Shown piece after piece: positions 38,278 through 47,082 of a stretch of 64,000 nucleotides of DNA (position 1 is its first letter; every line of letters starts with the position of its first letter). The translations under genes were made by a program, and so were the position numbers. Under the pieces are notes generated by a model that worked only from the letters and a program-made list of their open reading frames with translations, had not been told where the DNA came from and did no database searches. Source of the stretch: CAWCWK01 sp963842125 (lineage in GTDB: Bacteria > Pseudomonadota > Alphaproteobacteria > Rhizobiales > CAWCWK01); NCBI GenBank assembly GCA_963842125.1, contig CAWJFE010000001.1, positions 248,001-312,000 on the forward strand, given 5' to 3'.

Positions 38278-38880
38278 TCATGCCTTGGCTGTTTTGTCAA
38301 CCGAAGAGAAGCTGGAGAGCCGCTCCTCGATCTGCCGTGTGACCTCGTCCATGTCCGCCATGCCATCGACGGTGCTCAGCTTTCCACGCGCGGTATAGAA
38401 CGCGATCAACGGCTCGGTCTGCTCCGCATAGACCTGCAGGCGGTGGCGCATGGCGTCGGGCGTATCGTCGGCCCGGGCGGCACCGGGGTTCTCGGCCGCA
38501 CGCTTGACGACGCGATCGACGAGGATGGTCTCATCCACCTCGAGGAGGATGACGGCGTCGAGCCCCATGCCCTTCTCCGCCAGCATGGCGTCGAGCGCGT
38601 CGGCCTGCGCAACGGTACGCGGGAAGCCATCGAGGATGAACCCGTTCTTCGCATCGACCATGTCGATCCGATCGGCGACGACGCCGACGACCACGTCGTC
38701 GGGAACGAGGTCGCCCCGCGCCATGATGTCCTGCGCTTGCATGCCGACGGGCGTCTTGGCCTTGACGGCGGCGCGTAGCATGTCGCCGGTCGAGAGCTGG
38801 ACGATCTTGTGGGTGTCCATCAGGCGCGCGGCTTGCGTGCCCTTACCCGCGCCGGGCGGTCCGAGGAGAATGAGTCGCAT
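38278..38880 (-). CDS. adk: Adenylate kinase
   Basis: 200 residues catalysing ATP + AMP to 2 ADP. P-loop LLGPPGAGKGTQAARLM, AMP-binding VQLSTGDMLRAAVKAKTPVG, GFILDGFPRTVAQADALDAM and the LID-edge RVVKRAAENPGAARADD are visible. The LID is the short form without a zinc-binding four-cysteine insert, as usual in alphaproteobacteria. It lies between secY and rpsM, its normal place in this class. Confidence 0.96.
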   Translation of the reverse strand: MRLILLGPPGAGKGTQAARLMDTHKIVQLSTGDMLRAAVKAKTPVGMQAQDIMARGDLVPDDVVVGVVADRIDMVDAKNGFILDGFPRTVAQADALDAMLAEKGMGLDAVILLEVDETILVDRVVKRAAENPGAARADDTPDAMRHRLQVYAEQTEPLIAFYTARGKLSTVDGMADMDEVTRQIEERLSSFSSVDKTAKA

Positions 38881-38898
38881 GAGGTTCCCGAGATCTCC

Positions 38899-40236
38899 CT
38901 AACGCTTCCGCTTGCCGCCGCGCAGCTTCGACTTCTTGATCAGGCCCTCGTACTGATGTGCGAGGAGATGGCCCTGCACCTGCGCGACCGTATCCATCGT
39001 CACGCTGACGACGATGAGGAGCGAGGTACCGCCAAGCGCGATCTGCACGCCGGTCGCGTTGATCAGGAACTCCGGCAGAAGACAGACGACGACGAGATAG
39101 AGGGCGCCGACGACCGTGATCCGGGTCAGGACGTAGTCGATATGCTCCGCCGTCCGCTCGCCTGGCCGAATGCCGGGAATGAAGCCGCCATGCTTCCGGA
39201 GATTGTCGGCCGTGTCGGACGGGTTGAAGACGATGGCCGTATAGAAGAAGGCGAAGAACGCGATGAGGCCGCCGTAGAACAACAGGTAAAGCGGCTGGCC
39301 ACGCCCCAGAAGCGAGGTGACGCCGCCAAGCCATTCCGGCCCGCCACTGGCGGAGAACCCGGCCACCGTCAACGGCAGCAGCAGAAGCGAGGAGGCAAAG
39401 ATGGCGGGAATGACGCCGGCCGTGTTCAGCTTCAAGGGTAGATGGCTCGAGTCGCCCTGGAACATCCGATTGCCGACCTGGCGCTTCGGATACTGGATGA
39501 GGAGCCGGCGCTGGGCTCGCTCGAAGAAGACGACGATGCCGATCGTGGCGATCATCAAGACCATCAGGAGGAGGAGGAGCGGCGTCGCGATCGTGCCGTT
39601 TCGCCCCAACTCCAGAAGCTGGACGATGGCGCCCGGCAGTGTCGCGACGATGCCGGCGAAGATGATGAGCGAGATGCCGTTGCCGATGCCGCGCGCCGTG
39701 ATCTGCTCGCCGAGCCACATCAGGAAGACGGTACCGCCCGTCAGCGTGATGACGGTGGAGATGCGGAAGAAGAGGCCCGGATCGATAACGGTCGTACCGG
39801 CAGACTCAAGCCCGATCGCAATGCCGTAGGACTGGATCGCGGCGAGGAAGACGGTGCCGTAGCGGGTGTACTGGTTGATCGTCTTGCGACCGGCCTCGCC
39901 TTCCTTCTTCAGCTGCTCGAGATGCGGCGAGACGGTCGTCAGGAGCTGGATGATGATCGAGGCCGAGATGTACGGCATGATGTTGAGGGCGAAGATCGCC
40001 ATGCGCTCGATCGCGCCGCCGCCAAAGACGTTGAAGAGACCGAGAATACCGCCCTGAACGCTGTCGAAGGCCTGCGCGAAGGCGACCGGGTCGATACCCG
40101 GAAGCGGAATGAACGTGCCGATCCGATAGACGATGAGCGCGCCCAACGTGAACCAGATGCGCTGCTTGAGCTCGGTCGCCTTGGAGAAGGCGCCGAGGTT
40201 CAGGTTCGCTGCGAGCTGTTCAGCCGCTGAGGCCAT
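38899..40236 (-). CDS. secY: Preprotein translocase subunit SecY
   Basis: 445 residues and ten membrane segments forming the Sec channel. The plug/N-terminal region GTFIPLPGIDPVAFAQAFDS, SASIIIQLLTTVSPHLEQLK and the cytoplasmic loop IQYPKRQVGNRMFQGDSSHL are canonical, as is the late RPGERTAEHIDYVLTRITVV. It follows rplO and precedes adk, the typical end of the spc operon here. Confidence 0.97.
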   Translation of the reverse strand: MASAAEQLAANLNLGAFSKATELKQRIWFTLGALIVYRIGTFIPLPGIDPVAFAQAFDSVQGGILGLFNVFGGGAIERMAIFALNIMPYISASIIIQLLTTVSPHLEQLKKEGEAGRKTINQYTRYGTVFLAAIQSYGIAIGLESAGTTVIDPGLFFRISTVITLTGGTVFLMWLGEQITARGIGNGISLIIFAGIVATLPGAIVQLLELGRNGTIATPLLLLLMVLMIATIGIVVFFERAQRRLLIQYPKRQVGNRMFQGDSSHLPLKLNTAGVIPAIFASSLLLLPLTVAGFSASGGPEWLGGVTSLLGRGQPLYLLFYGGLIAFFAFFYTAIVFNPSDTADNLRKHGGFIPGIRPGERTAEHIDYVLTRITVVGALYLVVVCLLPEFLINATGVQIALGGTSLLIVVSVTMDTVAQVQGHLLAHQYEGLIKKSKLRGGKRKR

Positions 40237-40333
40237 GGATACGTGCTCCGGTCGCGGGACGGGTTATCGAGAGGCGGTCGGGACGCGCCGGGTTGGCTGG
40301 AACGTAGTGGCTCCCACCAATCGGCGCTACACC

Positions 40334-40822
40334 CTACTCTTCCTCGTCGGCCGCGACTTTCGGCTGGACGGACGCTTCGATGGAGCCGCCTGCCGCCTCG
40401 ATCGCCTCGCGGGCGGACTTGGACGCGCCGGCCACCTTCAGGGTCAGCTTCGCCTTGAGCTCGCCCTGGCCGAGAATGCGAGTGCCATCAAGCGTGCGGC
40501 GAACGAGGCCTGCCGCGATGAGGGCCGCCTCGTCGATCGTCTGACCGGCATCGAGCTTGCCGGCATCGACAGCGGCCTGGAGCTTGCCGAGGTTCACCTC
40601 GTTATAGGACTTGGCGTTGTAGTTGACGAAGCCGCGCTTCGGCAGGCGACGATGGAGCGGCATCTGACCGCCTTCGAAGCCCTTGATGGCGACGCCCGAA
40701 CGGGACTTCTGGCCCTTGACGCCACGACCGGCCGTCTTGCCGAGGCCGGAGCCGATGCCACGGCCCTTGCGCTTGCGGGCAGGGGTGGAACCGGGATGCG
40801 GGGCAAGTTCGTTCAGCTTCAT
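40334..40822 (-). CDS. rplO: 50S ribosomal protein L15
   Basis: 162 residues starting MKLNELAPHPGSTPARKRKG, followed by GIGSGLGKTAGRGVKGQKSR, the glycine-rich L15 signature that threads the 23S rRNA core. The ATG at 40822 has AAAGGAC upstream. The C-terminus IEASVQPKVAADEEE is a short acidic tail. It lies between rpmD and secY. Confidence 0.96.
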   Translation of the reverse strand: MKLNELAPHPGSTPARKRKGRGIGSGLGKTAGRGVKGQKSRSGVAIKGFEGGQMPLHRRLPKRGFVNYNAKSYNEVNLGKLQAAVDAGKLDAGQTIDEAALIAAGLVRRTLDGTRILGQGELKAKLTLKVAGASKSAREAIEAAGGSIEASVQPKVAADEEE

Positions 40823-41021
40823 GTTTCGTCCTTTCGGCTTGCGCAGACCGGGTGGTCCACTCGCCTTCGGTTTTGCGATCCCTCTCACGTGATGGGAGAG
40901 GAAGGGAGTAAGAGGCTGACGCCTCCCGGGAGATCGATGCTTCCAGCGCGACATCGCCCATCAGCCCTGCCGGGCATCTGCTCCCATGAGCGGAAGGAGA
41001 CGTGTCGCAAAGGCGCCGCGC

Positions 41022-41207
41022 CTAGTCCTCGACGACCTTCACGAGGTGCTGGACTTTGCGGATCATGCCGCGAACGGCTGGCGTGTCCTCCAGCGTCCGG
41101 CGGCGGTGCATCTTGTTGAGGCCCAGCCCGACAAGCGTCGCGCGCTGGTCGGCGGGGCGGCGGATCGGGGAGCCGATCTGCTCTACGGTTACGGTCTTGT
41201 CAGCCAT
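41022..41207 (-). CDS. rpmD: 50S ribosomal protein L30
   Basis: 61 residues: VTVEQIGSPIRRPADQRATL, then GLGLNKMHRRRTLEDTPAVR, the L30 core. It is 10 bases downstream of rpsE on the same strand. Its stop at 41022 leaves a 199-base gap to rplO. Confidence 0.95.
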   Translation of the reverse strand: MADKTVTVEQIGSPIRRPADQRATLVGLGLNKMHRRRTLEDTPAVRGMIRKVQHLVKVVED

Positions 41208-41217
41208 CGTTCAGTCC

Positions 41218-41802
41218 TCAAGCCGCCTGGTCGGAGACGTCGGAGATGAGGCCGGCGGCCTGGCGGCGCGACTGCAGCGTGGAGGCCTTGATGCCCCTGC
41301 GCGCGGCGACCGAGCGCGGGCTCGTCTCGTTCTTCAGCGCATCGAAGGTCGCGCGGATCATGTTGTAGGGGTTGGACGTGCCGAGCGACTTGGCGACGAC
41401 ATCGGCCATGCCGAGCGTCTCGAAGACGGCGCGCATCGGGCCACCGGCGATGATGCCGGTGCCGGGAGGCGCAGTGCGCAGGATCACCTTGCCGGCGCCG
41501 TGCCGGCCGGTGACGTCGTGGTGGAGGGTCCGACCCTCGCGCAGCGGCACCCGAATCATCGTGCGTTTCGCACTCTCGGTCGCCTTGCGGATGGCCTCGG
41601 GGACCTCGCGGGCCTTGCCGTGGCCAAAGCCGACGCGGCCGTTCTGGTCACCGACGACGACGAGTGCGGCAAAGCCGAAGCGCTTACCGCCCTTCACGAC
41701 CTTGGCGACGCGGTTGATGTGAACCAGGCGATCGGTGAATTCGGAGTCGCGCTCGTCGTCGCGCTTGTTCCGGTCACGTCCGCCCTGACGGTCTCGAGCC
41801 AT
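41218..41802 (-). CDS. rpsE: 30S ribosomal protein S5
   Basis: 194 residues: the double-stranded-RNA-binding start LVHINRVAKVVKGGKRFGFA, then GFGHGKAREVPEAIRKATES and APPGTGIIAGGPMRAVFETL. The N-terminal 20 residues are charged and variable. The ATG at 41802 was chosen because the preceding in-frame sequence belongs to the rplR-rpsE gap. S5 affects decoding fidelity and mRNA entry. Confidence 0.96.
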   Translation of the reverse strand: MARDRQGGRDRNKRDDERDSEFTDRLVHINRVAKVVKGGKRFGFAALVVVGDQNGRVGFGHGKAREVPEAIRKATESAKRTMIRVPLREGRTLHHDVTGRHGAGKVILRTAPPGTGIIAGGPMRAVFETLGMADVVAKSLGTSNPYNMIRATFDALKNETSPRSVAARRGIKASTLQSRRQAAGLISDVSDQAA

Positions 41803-41836
41803 AATGTCTGTCCTTAAACTGTTCGGTGCGGATCGC

Positions 41837-42196
41837 TTAGAAGTCGAGCCCGCCCTCGCGGGCGGCGTCGGCCAGCGCCTTGACGCGGCCGTGATAGAGA
41901 TAGCCGCCACGGTCGAAGACGACCTGGCCGACGCCGGCCGCCTTGGCCCGCTCGGCGACGAGCGCGCCGACCTTGGCGGCAGCCTCCTTGTCGGCGCCCG
42001 TCTTTACCGCGCCCTTGATGTCGCTGTCGAGCGTCGAGGCGGCGGCGAGCGTGCGGCCCTGCATGTCGTCGATCACCTGCGCGTAGATCTGCTTCGACGA
42101 GCGGAAGACGCTGAGGCGGGGGCGCCCGTTGGCGCTCTTCTTGAGCGCGCGGCGCACGCGCGAGGCGCGGCGCTTGAGGTTGTCGTTGGCGGCCAT
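41837..42196 (-). CDS. rplR: 50S ribosomal protein L18
   Basis: 119 residues: RRASRVRRALKKSANGRPRL, SVFRSSKQIYAQVIDDMQGR, and the C-terminal VVFDRGGYLYHGRVKALADA, which binds 5S rRNA. The ATG at 42196 has AAGGAC upstream. It lies between rplF and rpsE. Confidence 0.96.
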   Translation of the reverse strand: MAANDNLKRRASRVRRALKKSANGRPRLSVFRSSKQIYAQVIDDMQGRTLAAASTLDSDIKGAVKTGADKEAAAKVGALVAERAKAAGVGQVVFDRGGYLYHGRVKALADAAREGGLDF

Positions 42197-42320
42197 GTGC
42201 TTTTGTCCTTGGATACCATCAGCCGGCAATGGCTGGCTGACTTCTCGAAAATAACCGGTTCGGCGGGCGATGCGATCCGCGCGCGACGCGGGAAGCGGCG
42301 CGCGGATCGAGATGCCCTGC

Positions 42321-42854
42321 CTACTTCTTCTTGCCTTCCTTACGGAAGATCGTCTCTTCGGCGTATTTGATGCCCTTGCCCTTATAGGGCTCGGGCGGCC
42401 GGACCTTGCGGATATTGGCCGCGAACTGACCGAGCGCCTGCTTGTCCGAGCCGGTAAGCGTGAGCTCGGTCGGCTTGGGCGCCACGGCCGTGATGCCCTC
42501 GGGCAGCGGCATGACGACGTCGTGGCTATAGCCGACGGCGAGCTGCAGGTTCTTGCCCTGCACGGACGCGCGGTAGCCGACGCCGTTGATCTCGAGCTTG
42601 CGCTCGAAACCCTTGGTGACGCCCTCGACCATGTTGGCGACGAGCGAGCGCTGCATGCCCCACATGGCGCGTGCGCGCTGGCTGTCGTCGATGGGGGCGA
42701 CAGTGAGTTCGCCGTTCTCCATCGTCGCCGTCACCTCGTCGACGAGCGTGAGCGAAAGCTCCCCCTTGGGACCCTTGGCGACGACGGTCTGACCATCGAT
42801 GGTGAGCGTGGCGCCCGAGGGCACCGGAATCGGGTTCTTGCCGATACGTGACAT
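42321..42854 (-). CDS. rplF: 50S ribosomal protein L6
   Basis: 177 residues starting MSRIGKNPIPVPSGATLTID, with the two-fold L6 repeat and the C-terminal signature VRPPEPYKGKGIKYAEE. It sits near the sarcin-ricin loop where elongation factors bind. It lies between rpsH and rplR; the ATG is preferred over in-frame codons upstream. Confidence 0.96.
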   Translation of the reverse strand: MSRIGKNPIPVPSGATLTIDGQTVVAKGPKGELSLTLVDEVTATMENGELTVAPIDDSQRARAMWGMQRSLVANMVEGVTKGFERKLEINGVGYRASVQGKNLQLAVGYSHDVVMPLPEGITAVAPKPTELTLTGSDKQALGQFAANIRKVRPPEPYKGKGIKYAEETIFRKEGKKK

Positions 42855-42876
42855 GATGTTCTTTCCTCTCGCCCGA

Positions 42877-43278
42877 CTAGAAGATCTGGCAGAGAATTTC
42901 GCCGCCAACATTCTCCTCGCGCGCCTGATGGTCGGCCATCACGCCCTTGGAGGTGGAGACGATCGAGATACCGAGGCCGTTGGCGACGTTCGGCATGTTC
43001 TTGACCGAAGCATAGACGCGCCGGCCGGGCTTCGAAATGCGCTTGATCTCCTGAATGACCGGCTGGCCTTCCAGATATTTCAGCTCGATCTCGAGCTCGG
43101 CCTTGCCGCCCTCGAAATCGGTGCGGCTGTAACCCCGGATATAACCTTCCGACTCCAGCACGTCGAGGACGTTGGCACGGAGCTTGGAAGCAGGCGCGGA
43201 GACCTTGCCCTTCTTGCGCATCATCGCATTGCGGATGCGGGTGAGCATATCGCCGAGCGGATCGGTTGTCGCAGACAT
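42877..43278 (-). CDS. rpsH: 30S ribosomal protein S8
   Basis: 133 residues: DPLGDMLTRIRNAMMRKKGK, then the C-terminal rRNA-binding motif GISIVSTSKGVMADHQAREE. In E. coli S8 also represses the spc operon by binding mRNA; whether that holds here is not visible. It lies between rpsN and rplF. Confidence 0.96.
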   Translation of the reverse strand: MSATTDPLGDMLTRIRNAMMRKKGKVSAPASKLRANVLDVLESEGYIRGYSRTDFEGGKAELEIELKYLEGQPVIQEIKRISKPGRRVYASVKNMPNVANGLGISIVSTSKGVMADHQAREENVGGEILCQIF

Positions 43279-43292
43279 GTCTAGCCCTCCCC

Positions 43293-43598
43293 CTACCAGC
43301 TCGACTTCACGAGACCGGGGATCTGACCCTCGGACCCGAAGTCGCGCATGGCAATACGGCTCATCTTGAGCTTGCGGTAGTAACCGCGCGGACGGCCGGT
43401 GACCTGGCAACGGTTGCGCACGCGGGTGGCGGACGAGTTGCGCGGCAGCTCGGCGAGCTTCAGCGACGCCTCGAAGCGCTCTTCGATGGACGCGTTCTCG
43501 TCGTCGACGATCGCCTTCAGCTCGGCGCGCCGGGCGGCGAACTTCTCGACGAGCTTCTGCCGCCGCTTGTTCTTCTCGATGGCACTGACTTTAGCCAT
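43293..43598 (-). CDS. rpsN: 30S ribosomal protein S14 (zinc-free type)
   Basis: 101 residues starting MAKVSAIEKNKRRQKLVEKF with C-terminal RCQVTGRPRGYYRKLKMSRI. It is the longer form without a CxxC zinc ribbon, the usual alphaproteobacterial type. It lies between rplE and rpsH. Confidence 0.96.
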   Translation of the reverse strand: MAKVSAIEKNKRRQKLVEKFAARRAELKAIVDDENASIEERFEASLKLAELPRNSSATRVRNRCQVTGRPRGYYRKLKMSRIAMRDFGSEGQIPGLVKSSW

Positions 43599-43680
43599 GG
43601 TGTCCTCCTGAGCGTTCCCGTCTGCCGGGCGGCCTCAAGTTAGAGAAAAGATCGGGCGGCTTGCGCCGCCGCTAAAGGTC

Positions 43681-44274
43681 CTACGCAGCCTGCTGCTGCT
43701 CGGCCTCGACTTTGGGCTTCGGGAAGGGGAAGCCCATCAGCGTGAGAAGCTCGCGCGCCTCGTCATTCGTCTTGGCCGTCGTCGCCACGATGATGTCCAT
43801 GCCCCAGACCTGATCGATCTTGTCGTAGTTGATCTCGGGGAAGACGATATGCTCCTTCATGCCCATCGCGAAATTACCACGCCCGTCGAAGCTCTTCGGG
43901 TTGAGGCCGCGGAAGTCGCGAACGCGCGGCAGGGCGATGGTGAGGAACCGGTCGAGGAACTCGTACATCCGGTCGCCGCGCAGCGTGACCTTCGCACCGA
44001 CATTCATGCCCTCGCGCAGCTTGAAGCCGGCGATCGAGTTCCGCGCCTTCGTCGCCACCGGCTTCTGGCCGGCGATCGAGGTGAGGTCGCCGAGCGCCGC
44101 GTTGATCTTCTTGGAGTCGGCGACGGCTTCGCCCACGCCCATGTTGATCACGATCTTGTCGATGCGCGGGATCTCCATGACGTTCGCATAGGAGAACTTC
44201 TCGCGAAGCGCCGCCTTGACCGTATCGTTGTACTCGGTCTTGAGGCGCGGGACGTAGTTTTCGCTATCAGCCAT
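43681..44274 (-). CDS. rplE: 50S ribosomal protein L5
   Basis: 197 residues: YNDTVKAALREKFSYANVME, GQKPVATKARNSIAGFKLRE, and DIIVATTAKTNDEARELLTL. L5 binds 5S rRNA in the central protuberance. The ATG lies eight bases inside the end of rplX, so translation is coupled; an upstream start within rplX was rejected. Confidence 0.96.
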   Translation of the reverse strand: MADSENYVPRLKTEYNDTVKAALREKFSYANVMEIPRIDKIVINMGVGEAVADSKKINAALGDLTSIAGQKPVATKARNSIAGFKLREGMNVGAKVTLRGDRMYEFLDRFLTIALPRVRDFRGLNPKSFDGRGNFAMGMKEHIVFPEINYDKIDQVWGMDIIVATTAKTNDEARELLTLMGFPFPKPKVEAEQQQAA

Positions 44275-44647
44275 TGATCGTCTCTCCCGAGCCCTTGGCC
44301 ACACGGACCTTGGTGCCATCGTCCAGCGTCTTGAAGCCGACGCGCGCAGCCTTGCCCGTGCTCGGGTCGATGAGCGCGAGGTTCGAGATGTGGATGGGGG
44401 CTTCCATCGCGATGATGCCGCCCTCGCCCGCCTGGCTCGGCTTGGTGTGGCGCTGCACGACGTTGACGCCCTGAACGATCGCGCGGTTCTCCTTCGGCAT
44501 CACCCGAAGGATCGCGCCCTGGCGGCCCTTGTCCTTGCCCGAGCGGACGAGGACGGTGTCACCCTTGCGGACCTTGAGCTTGACCGGCTTCTTGGGATCG
44601 AGACCGGCGCGGCGGACGGTCTTGAGAGCCTTGGCTTTAGAGCCCAT
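44267..44647 (-). CDS. rplX: 50S ribosomal protein L24
   Basis: 126 residues. The KOW motif is KVRKGDTVLVRSGKDKGRQG, followed by GVNVVQRHTKPSQAGEGGII. About 22 residues precede the normal start (MGSKAKALKTVRRAGLDPKK), longer than the roughly 104-residue family norm. The start overlaps the rplN stop by one base (TAATG), so the extension is probably real. It overlaps rplE by eight bases. Confidence 0.94.
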   Translation of the reverse strand: MGSKAKALKTVRRAGLDPKKPVKLKVRKGDTVLVRSGKDKGRQGAILRVMPKENRAIVQGVNVVQRHTKPSQAGEGGIIAMEAPIHISNLALIDPSTGKAARVGFKTLDDGTKVRVAKGSGETING

Positions 44648-45015
44648 TACAGCACCTCCGGAGCGAGCGAGATGATCTTCATGTGGTTCCGGCCGCGCAG
44701 CTCGCGCGGCACCGGCCCGAAGATGCGGGTGCCGACCGGCTCGGCATTGTTGTTGATGAGGACGGCGGCGTTGCGGTCGAACCGGATGGTCGAGCCGTCG
44801 GCGCGCTTGATGTCCTTGGCGGTGCGAACGACGACCGCCTTCATGACGTCGCCCTTCTTCACGCGGCCGCGCGGAATGGCCTCCTTGATCGAGACCACGA
44901 TGACGTCGCCGATCGAAGCGTACTTCCGCTTCGAGCCGCCGAGTACCTTGATGCACATGACCCGGCGCGCACCCGAATTGTCGGCTACGTCGAGATTGGT
45001 TTGCATCTGAATCAT
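44647..45015 (-). CDS. rplN: 50S ribosomal protein L14
   Basis: 122 residues starting MIQMQTNLDVADNSGARRVM with ending RIFGPVPRELRGRNHMKIIS, both diagnostic. It lies at the subunit interface contacting 16S rRNA. It follows rpsQ and shares one base with rplX. Confidence 0.97.
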   Translation of the reverse strand: MIQMQTNLDVADNSGARRVMCIKVLGGSKRKYASIGDVIVVSIKEAIPRGRVKKGDVMKAVVVRTAKDIKRADGSTIRFDRNAAVLINNNAEPVGTRIFGPVPRELRGRNHMKIISLAPEVL

Positions 45016-45092
45016 GAGATGTTCCTTTCGCGGTACACCGGCGCCATCGCGGCGGCCGATGCCAGTCCGAGGGTGAGAATCAGGTCGAGCCC

Positions 45093-45362
45093 TTAGGCTT
45101 CGGCCGTTGCGGCTCCGAGATTTGCGGCCTCGTCTGCGCTCAGGACGATCCAGGACTTCGTCTTGGAGATCGGCTTCGTCTCCTGGATGGTGACGTTGTC
45201 ACCAATCTTGCAGACATTGCCCTCGTCATGCGCGTGATACTTCTTGGAGCGACGCACGACCTTCTTGAGAAGCGGGTGGTTGAAGCGGCGCTCGACGAGG
45301 ACCGTGATGGTCTTGTCGGTCTTGTCGCTCGTCACCCGGCCCTGGAGTACGCGTTTTGGCAT
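45093..45362 (-). CDS. rpsQ: 30S ribosomal protein S17
   Basis: 89 residues: MPKRVLQGRVTSDKTDKTIT, then ERRFNHPLLKKVVRRSKKYH. A primary 16S rRNA-binding protein. It follows rpmC across a 145-base gap containing a spaced inverted repeat of unclear meaning. Confidence 0.96.
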   Translation of the reverse strand: MPKRVLQGRVTSDKTDKTITVLVERRFNHPLLKKVVRRSKKYHAHDEGNVCKIGDNVTIQETKPISKTKSWIVLSADEAANLGAATAEA

Positions 45363-45507
45363 CGTAAAAACCCTTGCGGCTGATCGCCGATGTTATGGGC
45401 GGCGCCCGAACGGGACCGCTAGGTTCGTATCAGTCGGGTGTCGCTGAAAAAAGCGCCGCCCTTTCAAATCGCTGTGCACCGCGCGAGCGATGCAGAACGC
45501 GTCCGCT

Positions 45508-45699
45508 TTAGGACGCGGCCTTCTGCGCACGGATCGTCTTCACCCGTGCGACATCCCGGCGGACCTGGCGCTGGCGGGACGTGTTCTCAAGCTGGCCGGT
45601 CGCCTTCTGGAAGCGCAGGTTGAACTGCTCGCGCTTCAGCTCACCGAGCTTCTCGTCGAGCTGATCCGTCGTCATGTCGCGTGCGTCGGCGGCTTTCAT
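45508..45699 (-). CDS. rpmC: 50S ribosomal protein L29
   Basis: 63 residues with the L29 hairpin signature MTTDQLDEKLGELKREQFNL and RFQKATGQLENTSRQRQVRR. It lies near the exit tunnel, at a docking site for chaperones and SRP. The ATG at 45699 is preferred over a TTG two codons earlier. Confidence 0.95.
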   Translation of the reverse strand: MKAADARDMTTDQLDEKLGELKREQFNLRFQKATGQLENTSRQRQVRRDVARVKTIRAQKAAS

Positions 45700-45833
45700 A
45701 ACCAAACCCTCGTCGGCGGTCTCGCCGCCATCCTCAAAACGTTCAAGCGGCGCCGGACGGGCGCCGCAGATCGCCCGGACCGACCGGACCTTGTACTGAC
45801 GGCGCGCCGCATGATGCAGCGCGCTCAGGCTGG

Positions 45834-46247
45834 CTACTCGCCGAGACGCTGGACGAACCGCGTCTTGATCGGCAGCTTCGCCGCGCCGAGACGAAGGGCT
45901 TCCTTCGCCACGTCGTCGGGCACACCGTCGATCTCGAACATCATCCGACCGGGCTTGACCTTGGCGGCCCAGAACTCCGGCGAACCCTTACCCTTACCCA
46001 TGCGGACTTCCGTCGGCTTGGAGGAGACGGGCACATCGGGAAAGATGCGGATCCAGACGCGGCCGGCACGCTTCATGTGACGCGTGATGGCACGGCGCGC
46101 GGCTTCGATCTGGCGCGCTGTAATACGCTCAGGTTCGAGAGCTTTCAACCCATGCGAACCAAAATTTAGATCGGTGCCGCCCTTGGCCATACCCTTGATA
46201 CGGCCCTTGTGCTGCTTGCGGAACTTCGTGCGTTTCGGTTGTAGCAT
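45834..46247 (-). CDS. rplP: 50S ribosomal protein L16
   Basis: 137 residues starting MLQPKRTKFRKQHKGRIKGM; SKPTEVRMGKGKGSPEFWAA is the conserved central loop near the A-site. It follows rpsC by 80 bases and precedes rpmC. Confidence 0.97.
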   Translation of the reverse strand: MLQPKRTKFRKQHKGRIKGMAKGGTDLNFGSHGLKALEPERITARQIEAARRAITRHMKRAGRVWIRIFPDVPVSSKPTEVRMGKGKGSPEFWAAKVKPGRMMFEIDGVPDDVAKEALRLGAAKLPIKTRFVQRLGE

Positions 46248-46327
46248 TGAACGTTGGGGCTAGCCCCACCTCCTGGGCGGGGCGCATGGCGACCCGCGAA
46301 GATGATTGTCTCTCTAGAACGAAGCGC

Positions 46328-47068
46328 TTAGGCCGCCCGGCGGTTGCCGCGATCACCGCGATCACCGCGGTCGCGACCACGCCCGCCACCGCCACCACCG
46401 GCCTCTTCGGACTGGCGACGATCATGCGCCGTGGGGTCATGCTCGAGGACTTCGCCCTTGAAGACCCAGACCTTTACGCCGCAGATACCGTAGGCCGTCT
46501 TGGCCTCGGCCTCGCCATAATCGATGTCGGCGCGCAACGTATGAAGCGGCACGCGGCCCTCGCGATACCATTCGGTCCGCGCGATCTCCGCGCCGCCGAG
46601 TCGGCCACCGCAATTGATGCGGATGCCGAGCGCGCCCAGGCGCATGGCCGACTGAACGGCCCGCTTCATCGCACGGCGGAACGCGACGCGCCGCTCGAGT
46701 TGCTGAGCGATCGATTCGGCGACGAGCTTTGCGTCGATCTCGGGCTTGCGGACTTCGACGAGGTTGATGTGGACCTCGGAGCCCGTCATCGCGGCGACGT
46801 CTTTCCTGAGCTTGTCGATATCCGCACCCTTCTTGCCGATCACGAGACCGGGGCGGGCGGAATGGATCGACACGCGGCACTTCTTGTGCGGACGCTCGAT
46901 GACGATCTTCGACACAGCGGCCTGCTTGAGGCGCTTCATCAGCATGTCGCGGATCGCGATGTCCTCGTGCAGCAGCTTGCCGTACTCCGCGCCATCCGCG
47001 TACCAGCGCGAATCCCAGGTCCGGTTGATCTGTAGCCGGAGGCCGATCGGATTGACTTTATGTCCCAT
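46328..47068 (-). CDS. rpsC: 30S ribosomal protein S3
   Basis: 246 residues: MGHKVNPIGLRLQINRTWDS, the KH domain with VIGKKGADIDKLRKDVA, and the C-terminal domain AKTAYGICGVKVWVFKGEVL. The last 30 residues are a Gly/Arg/Asp-rich tail with repeated GDR units, longer and more repetitive than in enterobacteria. S3 forms part of the mRNA entry helicase. Confidence 0.96.
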   Translation of the reverse strand: MGHKVNPIGLRLQINRTWDSRWYADGAEYGKLLHEDIAIRDMLMKRLKQAAVSKIVIERPHKKCRVSIHSARPGLVIGKKGADIDKLRKDVAAMTGSEVHINLVEVRKPEIDAKLVAESIAQQLERRVAFRRAMKRAVQSAMRLGALGIRINCGGRLGGAEIARTEWYREGRVPLHTLRADIDYGEAEAKTAYGICGVKVWVFKGEVLEHDPTAHDRRQSEEAGGGGGGRGRDRGDRGDRGNRRAA

Positions 47069-47082
47069 GATTCTCTCCGGCC

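Noticed and set aside
45397..45461. Inverted repeat GGGCGGCGC ... GCGCCGCCC between rpmC and rpsQ as a terminator
   Set aside because: The loop is about 47 bases and no T-run follows the second arm on the minus strand; termination inside an essential operon is unlikely.
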